A DNA stretch of 64,000 nt from Stentor coeruleus (GCA_001970955.1 MPUH01000063.1:61818-125817); one strand, 5' to 3'; shown: positions 31,701 through 41,207, numbered from the stretch's first letter. Notes: a model not told the origin generated them from the sequence alone. Numbers and translations are program-made.

Positions 31701-34405
31701 GCAAAAGATGGTATTATAGTAAATATCAACACACAAACTAGTAATATAATACCAATACCTAAATATTGGAAAATATGAGGATTCGAATAATTACTTGATA
31801 CAAGCTGAATACTTGTTATAAAATCAAACATTATTTTATAGTTTGGGGATATAAAACTATAAGCTGAAAATGAGGTAAATGATTGGCATAAAAATATCAA
31901 AGTACAAATCACAGTACTTTTAAAAAATTCCCAAAATATAGAAAAATATACTATCAAATATGCAGATTTAGAAAACTCAAGCAAATCAGGGATTTGCCCA
32001 AAACAAAGACCTGAAATATCACTTATAAGCGAATCTTTAGTCGTAACTCCAATCCCAGCACTCTGACACACCGGCAAAGCCCATTTACTCCCTGCCAAAG
32101 CTAATAAAACTGGTTTATGTTTAACATTTTCCTGCATCATTTTCACAACCCTAACAGAATCCTCAGGCATTATATCACATATAACAACAGCTTCTGCAGC
32201 ATAAAGTACACAAACCAATAACCTTTTAATATTATCACTTTTCATACAACAATCTAAAGTCATCTTATCAAGTAAAACCGCATATCTTTTTTCCCCTCCA
32301 TAAGGTTTTTTTAAAAAATCAATATTTGGATTTATACTAAACTTCCTAAATAATCTATGATTAGCAATAATCTTCTCCCCTTCACTATATTTTCCTGATA
32401 TTGAGTCATTTGATTCATCAAGTTCTTTAATAGTATCAATTTTTTTCATATGTTTTTTTGAGTTTTGTTTATATATAGTATCAATTATAAATTTCCATAA
32501 TGCTCTATAACATTCAACTTCATTATCAAAATTAATAAGTGGAATTAGTACTGGTGAATCGATAATATTAAGTATAGTGGTAGATTTTGTTTTGTTTCTA
32601 GATGAAAAAACTAATATTTTAACGCCTGTTGAGAGAATTTTTGTTATAGAGTTTTTATTGATATCTGAGATTTTGTCTTGTAAACCAATAACCCCAAGGA
32701 AATCTACTGTTTGTTCTAGTCTTGACATTATTTTTTCAAGTTTTTTCTTTTGGCTTATCGATGAATGTGACCAAGAATCAAGTTTTTCTAAGATGGTTTT
32801 TGGGAAATCTTCGGGTAAGGGTTTGGAGCAAAGGATTAACGGACGAAGACCTTCAGAAATCAGTTTATCGCATGCGGATGTGGGTTTTTCTTTAGATTCT
32901 TCTGAGAAAATTGGTAAAATTGATTTGAAGTAACCTTGGGATATAAAGTGACTATCAGAATTTGATGAAACTATTAATCTTGTTCGGGATTTTATTGTGC
33001 TGATTTGAAGGGTGTGGTAGGTGTAAAGGTTGTTGTCGTAGAGAAATGATGTAATTTCTTGAGTTTTTGTATGGATTTCGAAACCAAGATTTTCTATGGT
33101 TTTTATTAGAGATATTTCATCTTTAGATCCGATGTACTGGCTATCGGATTTTATTACTGTTGTTGATAAGAGGAGAAGCTTCCAAAACTCGAAATTTGCT
33201 TGGGATTCTGGTCTGCAGAATGATACTTGCTCACATCTTTCTGTTGTTAATGTAAAATTATCTACTTCTTCTCTTATCTCATGTATAATATCCACAAAAG
33301 TATCCCCAATATAGCATTTCTTTACACATATTTCATCTAAAACACAATTTTCTTCAACAGCCACAATCTCCGTTTTTGCAGCATTTTCTAAACTTTGTAT
33401 ATTATTAACCTTAGCTTTCTTATATCTAAACTTGAACCTTATCACATTAAAAATCCTAATAATTTCAATAACAATAAATGCTGAAATCGGGACTAAATTT
33501 TCATACAATAAAAAATACTCAACTATAGCTTCTTTAAAAACCCCATCTTCTAATAAAGAAAAATACCCAATAACAGAGAAAAAAGTGTATATTATAAGGA
33601 TAAAAATAAAAATTGCAGATATTTTTGATAGTTTTGAGTTTAAAAAGCTTGAATTTATCATGTTGTTTGAACAGCAGGAGAATTTTGTATCTTTTCCGGT
33701 GTAAACTACAAGTCCTAGAATTTTCCCATGAAATTTCGACCCTTGGTATAAAATGTTTTTTAACTGGAGCTTGTATGAATTAGTTCGTCCACGCAGTTTG
33801 ATTTTCCCATCAAAAGTGCCAAAATTCCCATTTGCTTCTTCAACTTCAACAGTTCCAAACAACCTACTAATCCCCAAAAACATCGAGTTTTCAAAACTGA
33901 CAATTTTCTTAATCTCCTTTACAGGTTCCTTCCATTCCCCTTCAGCAACATATCCTTCAAAAACACCAATTTTCTCCTCCCCAGCCAAAATAACCACATC
34001 AGCCAAAGCTTCACCTTCAATCTCCAAAATATTCCCAACAAAAATCTCATCACCAAATATCCTTTCAAAACAGTTCCCATTCCATCTTTTAGCCTGAAGA
34101 CTTTTCATTTTTCTTTCAATTTTCCAAAGTTCCCAGGCACTAAAAAATTCTTTACATAATCCAAATAATATCAACAAACTTAATAACACAAAATTTATAT
34201 ATTTCCCTTTAAAATAAATATCAATAACAGTCATTGATATAAAATACCCATAAGGAATGTTATAAAACTGGTTTATAAAAGCTTGGAATATAAATGAACG
34301 ATAAGTATAAGGGCATATTGTTATAGAATTGCTACTAAATGATGTTTCGCTTATGACGATTTGCCCATCTAATTGTATTTCTCTATATGATTTGGAAGTT
34401 GTCAT
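28772..34405 (-). CDS. P4-ATPase-like / guanylyl cyclase fusion
   Basis: An 1877-residue polytopic enzyme of the alveolate guanylyl cyclase type. Residues about 30-1130 follow a P4 flippase (LLYENLVPISAFIVIEIIR; VDFLGVIGLQDKISD). The phosphorylation motif DKTGT is replaced by VEENCVLDE near 350, and the hinge GDGANDV by LAGSKWALP near 770, so it should not pump. Cyclase domain C1 (about 1240-1420) has FCDICDF, then KIETVGKTYMACSG with Lys where the second metal Asp belongs, and DTVNTASRM with the catalytic Asn and Arg. C2 (about 1690-1870) has YADIVGF and HTIGDCY with both metal Asp residues but VLVANKM lacking Asn and Arg. One composite site therefore forms, with roles swapped relative to mammalian adenylyl cyclase. 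Glu in KIETVG favours GTP. TAA stop. Confidence 0.93.
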   Translation of the reverse strand: MTTSKSYREIQLDGQIVISETSFSSNSITICPYTYRSFIFQAFINQFYNIPYGYFISMTVIDIYFKGKYINFVLLSLLILFGLCKEFFSAWELWKIERKMKSLQAKRWNGNCFERIFGDEIFVGNILEIEGEALADVVILAGEEKIGVFEGYVAEGEWKEPVKEIKKIVSFENSMFLGISRLFGTVEVEEANGNFGTFDGKIKLRGRTNSYKLQLKNILYQGSKFHGKILGLVVYTGKDTKFSCCSNNMINSSFLNSKLSKISAIFIFILIIYTFFSVIGYFSLLEDGVFKEAIVEYFLLYENLVPISAFIVIEIIRIFNVIRFKFRYKKAKVNNIQSLENAAKTEIVAVEENCVLDEICVKKCYIGDTFVDIIHEIREEVDNFTLTTERCEQVSFCRPESQANFEFWKLLLLSTTVIKSDSQYIGSKDEISLIKTIENLGFEIHTKTQEITSFLYDNNLYTYHTLQISTIKSRTRLIVSSNSDSHFISQGYFKSILPIFSEESKEKPTSACDKLISEGLRPLILCSKPLPEDFPKTILEKLDSWSHSSISQKKKLEKIMSRLEQTVDFLGVIGLQDKISDINKNSITKILSTGVKILVFSSRNKTKSTTILNIIDSPVLIPLINFDNEVECYRALWKFIIDTIYKQNSKKHMKKIDTIKELDESNDSISGKYSEGEKIIANHRLFRKFSINPNIDFLKKPYGGEKRYAVLLDKMTLDCCMKSDNIKRLLVCVLYAAEAVVICDIMPEDSVRVVKMMQENVKHKPVLLALAGSKWALPVCQSAGIGVTTKDSLISDISGLCFGQIPDLLEFSKSAYLIVYFSIFWEFFKSTVICTLIFLCQSFTSFSAYSFISPNYKIMFDFITSIQLVSSNYSNPHIFQYLGIGIILLVCVLIFTIIPSFAMVLEDGRIIDADSIGLMIFIVLTGSIIFLCFLENRSYYLYPLSIAVLIISTTLNNQINLSNSIIWIIQVTFGILACISLPYTLYSLIKRSYPSILIKFPYSNFSEIYTSTQFGSLDTNSVKMHNFTMKYKEKHTEDNYKQAYINESLRIIQISIAMVSLIIFFWAILNLFLGDSKIETIIRFSCSAIFFLMLMTTFLNNYKKHYIRYTVLLSLAVVIAKFVAEISGNAFSVIASVMIPAVTYLLFNVDWVFLTYVNILSLILSIISAAFYFENEGSSSLFIIYCVLVLMALVFLSGIVGYILEKHYRNIFKLAIYIRKHVEKNLSILEILLPEIVIDRVKAGVKYIADDQGEVTIIFCDICDFEQLCNEYQPSEFSSLLDSIFSIFDELCENYGITKIETVGKTYMACSGMNKKFLKDSPSTRLAIDLAIDMIKASKKINLKTRKLSVKIGINTGQVTSGVVGFHKPQFSLVGDTVNTASRMCSTLESSNSIQISMATFMALESTDGIEFTPKKIMAKGKGEMNTFIVREGEMKYMKNETYQVITGGRSYKSLNWRQSVLRREDTEIIRSVWWLGLNESTRQREYRVNKLESKNWSMIGGLVINNILQVGLLVLNICGVKVYGLPIFGAVFKSCVLFVQLPLLFLHSRLYKKRKYQFFLIVIVVFMVASSIKMINAWPETVLSLELCFDILFLNHMVSFRVLTMCILNGILLFAWFLAVGLNSTFLISEFFLLIFFSLIDLFAIYRIEEKHLISYNLQIQSNKEIRETEHLLVQMMPAHIVHSLSEGVSITEKLNNITILYADIVGFTAWSSNKTPKEVIQMLSNLFTEFDKKCVELNVYKVHTIGDCYVVMGYLSGQRDPITECLSVFRMAQNMINIINRENQIYDMQLSMRIGIHTGDIIAGVIGNKVVRYDIWGNDVLVANKMESNGKAGEINISEASKHLLENILGDEYEFAFNKDIGRNPNCKSYFVIRK

Positions 34406-34448
34406 TATTTTTATTATAATGAAATACCATATTTACGCTTTATTTTGA

Positions 34449-35294
34449 TTATAAAACTATGCAACTTTGGCAACATGTGTCTCTTGTTTTGAATTCTGAG
34501 GTTAAAGTTTCGAATTCTCCGGAATCATCAAGTTTAACACTTAGACTTGTTTGAAAAGCTTCAAAAAGAATCGAGTTATCTTCTTTGTCTTTTAAAGCAT
34601 TTTCTGTTTGTTTGTATTTTTTGTTAAGGATTTTTATTCGATCGATTAAAGATAGTCTAAGTTTGAGTTCGATGATGATTTCGTAGTCTTTACCTTTTTT
34701 TAAAATTGTTGATTCGAGTACAGGCTTTTCCATAGCTTTTAAATAGTGGGTTTCTTCGATGACTTGTTGGAAAAAGATTTTATATTCACCGATCTCAGGA
34801 TAGTTGTAATCTTCATTATCTAAGATAAATCTAAGTCCAATATACCCTAAAGAATTAACAACAAGTGTATGTTTATCACCTTCTTCTAAGCGTTCAATAC
34901 TATTATTTGCATGTAAATCAACAATAACAGGTCCTCTTGTGCTTTGAGATTTTTGAATTTTAATATCAGCACTTGTGGTAGAAGTAGGCATATTTGATAT
35001 GCTTTTGCTTAATTCAAGTATATCTAAACCTTCTCTCATCAATGAAGCTTGTTTTAGTTTTTCTTGTATTTGAATATTTTTAAAGTCCACTAAAACCTTA
35101 GCGCATTTTTTAGCGAATCTGTTATGATCATAATTAGATTCTTCAAGCAACTCATAGATTAGTTTTGAAGCCAAGTTTGGAGTTCTTAAACACCATGGTT
35201 TGTTGGGTAAAGGTTTAGACTCATGATAAAAATAACAGTTTTGTAACACAATTTTATATGCTTCAGCTTCTTCTTCCTTTTGAGTTTCTTCCAT
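34449..35294 (-). CDS. Hypothetical protein with CaaX tail
   Basis: A 281-residue protein ending CCQSCIVL. CIVL is a CaaX box whose terminal Leu predicts geranylgeranylation, and the two cysteines before it could be palmitoylated, so the protein should sit on a membrane. The body is charged and mostly helical, with a probable beta-rich part around residues 125-200 (HTLVVNSLGYIGLRFILDNE). I do not recognise the fold. Its stop lies 43 bp from the start of the downstream cyclase gene on the same strand. Confidence 0.65.
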   Translation of the reverse strand: MEETQKEEEAEAYKIVLQNCYFYHESKPLPNKPWCLRTPNLASKLIYELLEESNYDHNRFAKKCAKVLVDFKNIQIQEKLKQASLMREGLDILELSKSISNMPTSTTSADIKIQKSQSTRGPVIVDLHANNSIERLEEGDKHTLVVNSLGYIGLRFILDNEDYNYPEIGEYKIFFQQVIEETHYLKAMEKPVLESTILKKGKDYEIIIELKLRLSLIDRIKILNKKYKQTENALKDKEDNSILFEAFQTSLSVKLDDSGEFETLTSEFKTRDTCCQSCIVL

Positions 35295-35406
35295 TTACTT
35301 TGTTTTCAGTGCATTTTTTTAAAATTTAGATATCCAATTATTATTTTTAGGTATTATATACAGTATTTATTGGAATATTAATAATGTTACCAATTTTTTT
35401 TGAAGA

Positions 35407-36540
35407 TTATGATGATGGATTGTGAGAGTTGGTTTTACATATTCCACAGCAAAGGCAACATGTTATGTAATAAAAAAGTGTTGACATGGGCTTTAGGATT
35501 TGTGGAACCGGGTTCGTTAGTTCTGATTTGTTTTCAAATTTAATATCATCAGCCTCTGTTAATATAGGGTTGATACTATGAAAATTTCTTTCTATAATAT
35601 TATCTTTTGGTCTTAAATTCAAAGTTTCAGCATCGACTTCCCCTATTTCAAAACTCTTTTTATTAACTTTCTTACGAGTTACCAAATCAGATGAACTATT
35701 CAACTTCATATTTCCAGTTTTACAAATAAATGTTTGAGTATCACCAACCCTTAAAGGTTCATTTTCTAAGCCTACCAAATTTTTATTTACATCCTCACAT
35801 TTCAGCTCAGTTTTTTCTCTCAGACATTTTATACTAATTTTATCTATCCCTCCTATTTCTACTGTATCATTTTTTATTTTATTTTCGATTTTACCTTCGA
35901 TTTCAATTGAGACCTTTTCTCCTGATTCTGAAAACTCTATAATTTTTTCTATATCCTTACCTTTTTCAATTTCCAATATTATACTATTACCATAAAATTC
36001 ATCCTTATCATCTACAGACACATATGGAATTATACATAATGGGCATTTATCAAGACCCTCAGAGCATTTTTTACATATTTTATGTTTGCATTCTTTAACA
36101 GTAATATCATTACAATTTTCACTACAATATTCACAAAAATCATATAAATAATCATTTGGAAACTGACATAAAGGACAGTTTTGTTTTGTATATAAAAGAC
36201 AATCATTACATAATAAATGACTACAATTTTCAAACTTTACACCTATAGTTTTTAAACAATAGTTACAAAGAGTAGAACATTTTGAACATTCTTTTAGATA
36301 ACAGTTTTCGCATGCATTGTGGCTACAGTTTTTAAATGTAGTTTGGCTAAATGAAAAACAATTAACACATAGATTTACTTCTGATAAGAATAAGATGGGA
36401 ACTATTGATTGACAATGAATGCATTTTGTTTTATTTTCTATTGAACTTTTATGGCTTTCACATAAACCATGGTAATAAGCGTAGTTTACTTTAAAGAGTT
36501 GAGTAAAGTTGCAGCTTAAACATAGTACTTCACAGTTCAT
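35407..36540 (-). CDS. RING-like zinc protein, paralogue 2
   Basis: A 377-residue protein related to 18478-19413. The first 185 residues contain about ten Cys pairs and several C-x2-C...H...C-x2-C units: CSHNACENCYLKECSKC, CSHLLCNDCLLYTKQNCPLC and CKHKICKKCSEGLDKCPLC. These look like tandem incomplete RING/zinc modules. The rest is acidic low-complexity ending in a Cys-rich tail (FYYITCCLCCGIC) suited to palmitoylation. It shares the N-terminal LSCNFTQLFKVNYAYYHGLC with paralogue 1 but has more zinc modules. A scaffold or E3 role is inferred. Confidence 0.7.
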   Translation of the reverse strand: MNCEVLCLSCNFTQLFKVNYAYYHGLCESHKSSIENKTKCIHCQSIVPILFLSEVNLCVNCFSFSQTTFKNCSHNACENCYLKECSKCSTLCNYCLKTIGVKFENCSHLLCNDCLLYTKQNCPLCQFPNDYLYDFCEYCSENCNDITVKECKHKICKKCSEGLDKCPLCIIPYVSVDDKDEFYGNSIILEIEKGKDIEKIIEFSESGEKVSIEIEGKIENKIKNDTVEIGGIDKISIKCLREKTELKCEDVNKNLVGLENEPLRVGDTQTFICKTGNMKLNSSSDLVTRKKVNKKSFEIGEVDAETLNLRPKDNIIERNFHSINPILTEADDIKFENKSELTNPVPQILKPMSTLFYYITCCLCCGICKTNSHNPSS

Positions 36541-36751
36541 TTATATAGGATTTCAGATTTATATTTAAAAAGATCAGGAAAATACGATTTTTTTTATTTT
36601 TAAATGAAAGTTGTAGGGGAATTATTATAAGATTAGGGTGGGTTTATCCTTTTGATGATAAAATTATATAATATTGGATTTATAATTGGCATTTGGTTGG
36701 TATATTAAATTATAGTTTTCCCTGTTTATAATACTTATTTTTTTAGTATTA

Positions 36752-36990
36752 GTATTAGTTAGGAATTATTACTTGACTATTGTCCAGCCCTTGTTAATTT
36801 TCTTCTTTTATAGTATGCTTTTGTGATAAAGTTTTTTATTTTCTGTCAATCTTGAATATTTCTTGTTTGTTGTGTTTTTTTCTAAGTGTTTTTTCAAATT
36901 CTTTATTCCATAAAAGATATTCGATAATGAAAAATTTTTAGTTTCTTCATTCGCATATTTTTTAAGTTCGTTTTCTATTTCATAATACTT
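36752..36990 (-). pseudogene. Dispersed repeat copy 1, decayed coding-like
   Basis: About 240 bp aligning with 59889-60115 over their whole length, roughly 70% identical by eye. Read on the minus strand both copies give related, broken peptides: here WNKEFEKTLRKKHN, KEEN-stop-QG and LDNSQVIIPN; there DEEFEKKNLEKTQ, KEENQQ and RNSQAIIPN. Frames shift between segments and the TAA here corresponds to CAA there. I read both as fossils of one unknown coding element. Confidence 0.65.
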
Positions 36991-37083
36991 ATTTTAAAGA
37001 TGAATTTTTAGTTTCTTCATTCGGATATTTTTTAAGCTCGTTTTCTATTTCATAATACTTATTTTAATGATGAATTTTTAGTA
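36931..37083. repeat. 70-bp tandem duplication
   Basis: Two near-identical units beginning near 36933 and 37003 (gtttcttcat at 36941 and 37011, period 70), with a truncated third start at about 37072. The duplication involves the end of the dispersed repeat. Confidence 0.9.
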
Positions 37084-37488
37084 AAGAAATCTAGTTTTCA
37101 TGAGTTTATTATAAGCTAATTTAAATCATAACATTATTAAATACTATTTTTTTGTTTTTAAACCAGATTGGATTGCTATAATTATAATTATAATTACTTT
37201 TAAATTATAATATTTCAATAGTTGATACTTTTATATTAAATTCTGAAAACATCTATAAAGTTATTTAATCTGTGAATATTTTAAAGCAATCTATTATATA
37301 TAATTGATTCTATAGAAATTATCAATTTAAACACAACTTCATGCATATCTTTCATCATGATTTCCTTTACAAATTTAATTTAACCTTCTATATTTATCAA
37401 TGAAGTAATTCCTATTAAACCCTATTATTCACTCTAATCATCCTAAACTACATCATAACCTTAATCATTAATAATTATTATAATATAT

Positions 37489-39540
37489 TTATAGATCAAT
37501 AATCCCTTGATTTACCATACTTTTCCCAAGTCGGTGATGGCCAAAAATAGGCTCAAGTTTTGTTTTATTCTGTGGAGTGTATTGAGTAAGAAAAGCTGAA
37601 TACTCAGGCAAAGCGTCGTTAAAACTAAGTGAGACCTTCCTAAAATCATGTGAGACTTCTTCAGTTTGTTCATCTTTTTCAACAAATTTTTTAGGCCTAG
37701 CGAAAAATATTGAGACCCTTTTTTTCTGATGCATACTTTCAGGTATCACCAATTCAGAAATACTAGCAAATCTCCTTCTTGGCATATCAATTTTTTCTAC
37801 AGGTTTAGTTTCAGTGCTTTTTGATCTTGCTGAAGGATTTCCCATAACTTTCTGAGCAAAGGCTTGAGTTGGTATCATAAGCGTACTTTCAGCTCTAATT
37901 TTAGGAACAGGTTGTATTGTAATTTCTTCATATTTTTCTCTTTCTTTAAATATTTGAAATGCCATCGTATCTCTCATATAAGAACCTGGGATATATTTTT
38001 TTCTTATCCTTGGAGGTTTGGATGAAAACTTTGATTCTTGAGTTTTTTCTTTTATTGGGGGCATTTTAACAGTTTCAAAATTTTGAGAAGGAATACTATC
38101 AGGGTCAATCCCTGAAACTGTTTTTAAATATGGAAGGATTCTTTGTTCATCTAATTTTTTAACCCCATATGATATTCTACCTAAGGCTACTTTGATTTTT
38201 CTTTCAGCTTCGAGTCTTTTAAGAAGTTCTTGTCTTAGTAGAGCTTCTCTTTCGGTTGTTGTAGTTTCTATTGACTCTTGAGATGCGCATGAATTTAGTT
38301 CGGATGGGTTTCTTGGAAGAGAGAGGGTGTTGGTAATTTGAACTTGGGAAATGTTATTAGAATTCAACGAACGGGATGAACTTTGAGATGATTTTGGGGC
38401 TAGGTTATGTTGGGATGAAGTTTTTTGGATATCTTTAACAGAAGGATTTTTTGAAGGTATCTTATTTTTCGAATTACTCGAGCATATAACATTATCTTTT
38501 TCATCAGTAATAATAATAATATTCTCTTTAACCTTAACCTCTTCTTTTCCATCTTTCCTCTCATTAGAAAAATCTTTATTTTCTATAGAAACCTCATTCT
38601 TAAAATCTTCTTTCAATCCTTTATTCCCTTTCTCATCCTTCTTATCTTCTTTTCTTACCTTTTCTTTTTTATTATCTTGTTCTCCACCCCCTTCATTATT
38701 AATCCCATCTTTTATTATAGTATTTTTCTTAACAATCCCTTTACTTGGGGCCATTTTCATATTTCTCTTATATTTTCTTATCCTAATCCTGACAATTTTC
38801 CAGCTAATTTTTTCTCTGGCAAAGTAGTTTTTAATTGTAATCAAACATAACTTTTTCCTTATAGCAACAAGTTTTTTTTTAACGTATTTTTCCCTTTTTA
38901 AACCTTTTATTATGTCTTTTGCAAAAAAAATTGGTATAAGATTTCTGATTTTTTTGTAGTTTTCCTGTTCTTTTAGGAACAAAATGACTTGATAAGTTTT
39001 AGATATTCTTTGGATTTTCAGGTAGAAAAAATGCCTACGAATTGCCCGCTGAAGGGTTATTGCTGCGATTACAGGTAAGCGACCGACTAGGTATAAGTAT
39101 TTTTTATGTGAGGAATTTATATCAGTGATAAGATCAATGAACCGATCAGCTTTCATATTGAACCATTCTTCTTCGATATGCTTTCTTAATAAATAACCTT
39201 TTACTACCTTTTGAATTTTCACTGCGGCTTTGTTCATTATCTCCTCTCTTAGTTCGGTTTGTTTTGATTCTTCATTGTAGTCGTTATAAGCTTTGGTTAG
39301 TGTTTCTATACGGCTTCCTAATTCTTGATGATGAAGCTTACTTCTTCTTAATGATCTAGAAGCTTTGCTAAGATTTTGCAAGTGATTTTCTTGTAACTTA
39401 ATCATTTTTGAAACTTTTGACATGGAATTGTTAGAAAATTGTGATGTTATTGTACTAGAAAACTTCGATTTTATACCATTACCAGAATCCTTTTTTGAAC
39501 CTGAGACATAAACTTTTGAAGGAACAAACTTTTTATCCAT
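37489..39540 (-). CDS. IQ-motif protein
   Basis: A 683-residue basic protein. Two IQ-like helices are visible near residues 105-125 (AAVKIQKVVKGYLLRKHI) and 160-180 (AAITLQRAIRRHFFYLKI), which normally bind calmodulin or centrin. A Lys/Arg-rich helical stretch follows to about 260, then a low-complexity Glu/Lys segment (about 280-345), a Ser-rich region, and a basic Pro-containing C-terminus. No motor or enzymatic domain. In ciliates such proteins often sit at cortical or ciliary cytoskeleton, which is only a suggestion here. Start MDKKFVPSK, stop TAA. Confidence 0.7.
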   Translation of the reverse strand: MDKKFVPSKVYVSGSKKDSGNGIKSKFSSTITSQFSNNSMSKVSKMIKLQENHLQNLSKASRSLRRSKLHHQELGSRIETLTKAYNDYNEESKQTELREEIMNKAAVKIQKVVKGYLLRKHIEEEWFNMKADRFIDLITDINSSHKKYLYLVGRLPVIAAITLQRAIRRHFFYLKIQRISKTYQVILFLKEQENYKKIRNLIPIFFAKDIIKGLKREKYVKKKLVAIRKKLCLITIKNYFAREKISWKIVRIRIRKYKRNMKMAPSKGIVKKNTIIKDGINNEGGGEQDNKKEKVRKEDKKDEKGNKGLKEDFKNEVSIENKDFSNERKDGKEEVKVKENIIIITDEKDNVICSSNSKNKIPSKNPSVKDIQKTSSQHNLAPKSSQSSSRSLNSNNISQVQITNTLSLPRNPSELNSCASQESIETTTTEREALLRQELLKRLEAERKIKVALGRISYGVKKLDEQRILPYLKTVSGIDPDSIPSQNFETVKMPPIKEKTQESKFSSKPPRIRKKYIPGSYMRDTMAFQIFKEREKYEEITIQPVPKIRAESTLMIPTQAFAQKVMGNPSARSKSTETKPVEKIDMPRRRFASISELVIPESMHQKKRVSIFFARPKKFVEKDEQTEEVSHDFRKVSLSFNDALPEYSAFLTQYTPQNKTKLEPIFGHHRLGKSMVNQGIIDL

Positions 39541-40178
39541 TTATATTTTTTGGTCTTGAATAAAGAACTAAAACCAAAACCATTTGATAGTTTTCTATAA
39601 TATTATAAGCCTGAAAATTCAAGATTTATTGTATTAATAATGTTTCTTAAGGTTTTTAATCAATTCTGGTAAAAAATAGTTTTATAGATTAGATTTGACT
39701 ATAACCATGATTAGGCTAAATTATTTTATGAGAATATTTTATTGATATGATAACTACTTGGTGGATTATACCAAATATTATTCTAATGAAAATAAGAAAA
39801 TATAAAATATGTCATTTTTATATTATTTGGAAGTATGTCAGAATATTTTATCGAAGAGATTCAAGTAATATAAATAAACACTATGACTATATTTTTAGAA
39901 TCTATAAACTATTAAAAATCTTTAATTTTGCCAATTGTTTTATTTATAGTAATTTTTCTTGATAAATCAAAACTGACTTGGATTACTTTTTAACCCAGAA
40001 AAAAATTATAAAACTTTATAACAAAAATACCCAAAGTTCGTCTTTATATTTATGTAATTAAATCTTTATACATTTATCAAAAATATTATCTGATTTTTCA
40101 TCTTGACAAGCCTTTCAGTTATTATTAAGCAAAGAAAAATCTATACCAGATCAATTTTAAAAAGCTTTAAAGCTTAGT
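39541..40178. other. AT-rich spacer
   Basis: No supported gene. A 71-codon plus-strand ORF (39747-39962) is rich in Ile/Tyr/Lys, as chance ORFs in AT-rich DNA are. Confidence 0.5.
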
Positions 40179-41198
40179 TTAATCAAAAGTAATTTCGCTA
40201 AAAATACTTATTTCATCTATTGCGAAAATAGAACTAATCGTACTTAAAGGTATTTCTTGAAAATTCTTTAATGACCCAGCATCAGATCCCGTATCATTCA
40301 CAGCATATTTTTCTTCAACTTGTCTTTTTGTAGATTTAATTCCTTCACGTAAAAGTCTCTCTTCTATAAACTCAATAACATTAATATGTTTAGCTATAAG
40401 CAAATTTTCCTCATAATTTTCTGTTATATCAATTCTAACAACATCTATCAAAAATACTATAACAGAATAACATAAAGTCTCATCTGATAATTGGCCACTT
40501 TTTAATGCGATTTGCAAAGCATTTTCTTGTCTTTTGTTTTTAATAAAAAAGTTCCCTTGTATCCGGTAAAAATATACTATTAGGTTTAAATTTAATTCTC
40601 GACATGCTATTAAAGGGCAATTTTCACCTGTTTCTTCATCTATATCGTTTATATCAAATTCTTTTGGGATTTCTTGGGTTTTGAAATATGATTGAATATA
40701 TGATAAGAATTCGATACAAGGCTTTTCTGTGGCTAGTCTCATTGGATGGAATTTTTTTATTGGACTAGGAAGCGAGACACTATTAAAAGTTAATGTGTAT
40801 TCGATTTCAGCTATTTGAACACTGTGATTTGACTTTAAATATAAAGGAAGATAAAACTTAAGTATTTCTTGGTTATAATTTGATATTATAAGTTCGAAAA
40901 TACTCGAGTTCTGTTCTATCAGAAAAAATTCTGTTTGCTCAAAACTGGCTCCTAATCTTGAATAAAGCATTTTCATAAGGACTATATCATTAGTGATTAT
41001 AGAAAAAGCTAAAGCATTGATTTTGGTATCATAAATCGACAAAATTGCCTTATTCACATTTTCTTTTTCAAAGATATCCAAAAGTTTGAAATCTGAATAG
41101 TCGATATTTTCCATGATTCTTGTTTGCACAAAACTTAACAACTTTTTTTCAGGCATATTCATCATAGAATCTACTGAGTTAGAGCAGCATACACCCAT
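40179..41198 (-). CDS. Acylated ankyrin-like helical-repeat protein
   Basis: A 339-residue protein starting MGVCCSNS, with Gly2, Cys4 and Cys5 predicting myristoylation and double palmitoylation. The body has a helix-turn-helix periodicity reminiscent of degenerate ankyrin repeats (INALAFSIITNDIVLMKMLY; NCPLIACRELNLNLIVYFYR; ENALQIALKSGQ). It would act as a membrane-bound binding protein; the partner is unknown. The C-terminal 40 residues are Ser/Ile-rich. Divergent from the small ORF at 41208, with 9 bp between the two starts. TAA stop. Confidence 0.65.
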   Translation of the reverse strand: MGVCCSNSVDSMMNMPEKKLLSFVQTRIMENIDYSDFKLLDIFEKENVNKAILSIYDTKINALAFSIITNDIVLMKMLYSRLGASFEQTEFFLIEQNSSIFELIISNYNQEILKFYLPLYLKSNHSVQIAEIEYTLTFNSVSLPSPIKKFHPMRLATEKPCIEFLSYIQSYFKTQEIPKEFDINDIDEETGENCPLIACRELNLNLIVYFYRIQGNFFIKNKRQENALQIALKSGQLSDETLCYSVIVFLIDVVRIDITENYEENLLIAKHINVIEFIEERLLREGIKSTKRQVEEKYAVNDTGSDAGSLKNFQEIPLSTISSIFAIDEISIFSEITFD

Positions 41199-41207
41199 AT
41201 TTATTTA

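Larger units (their letters stand above)
36541..37488. other. Spacer with dispersed and tandem repeats
   Basis: Holds one copy of a dispersed repeat (36752-36990) and a 70-bp tandem duplication (36931-37083). The rest is AT-rich without genes. Confidence 0.7.

Noticed and set aside
39747-39962. 71-codon plus-strand ORF
   Set aside because: Chance ORF in AT-rich DNA, rich in Ile/Tyr/Lys.
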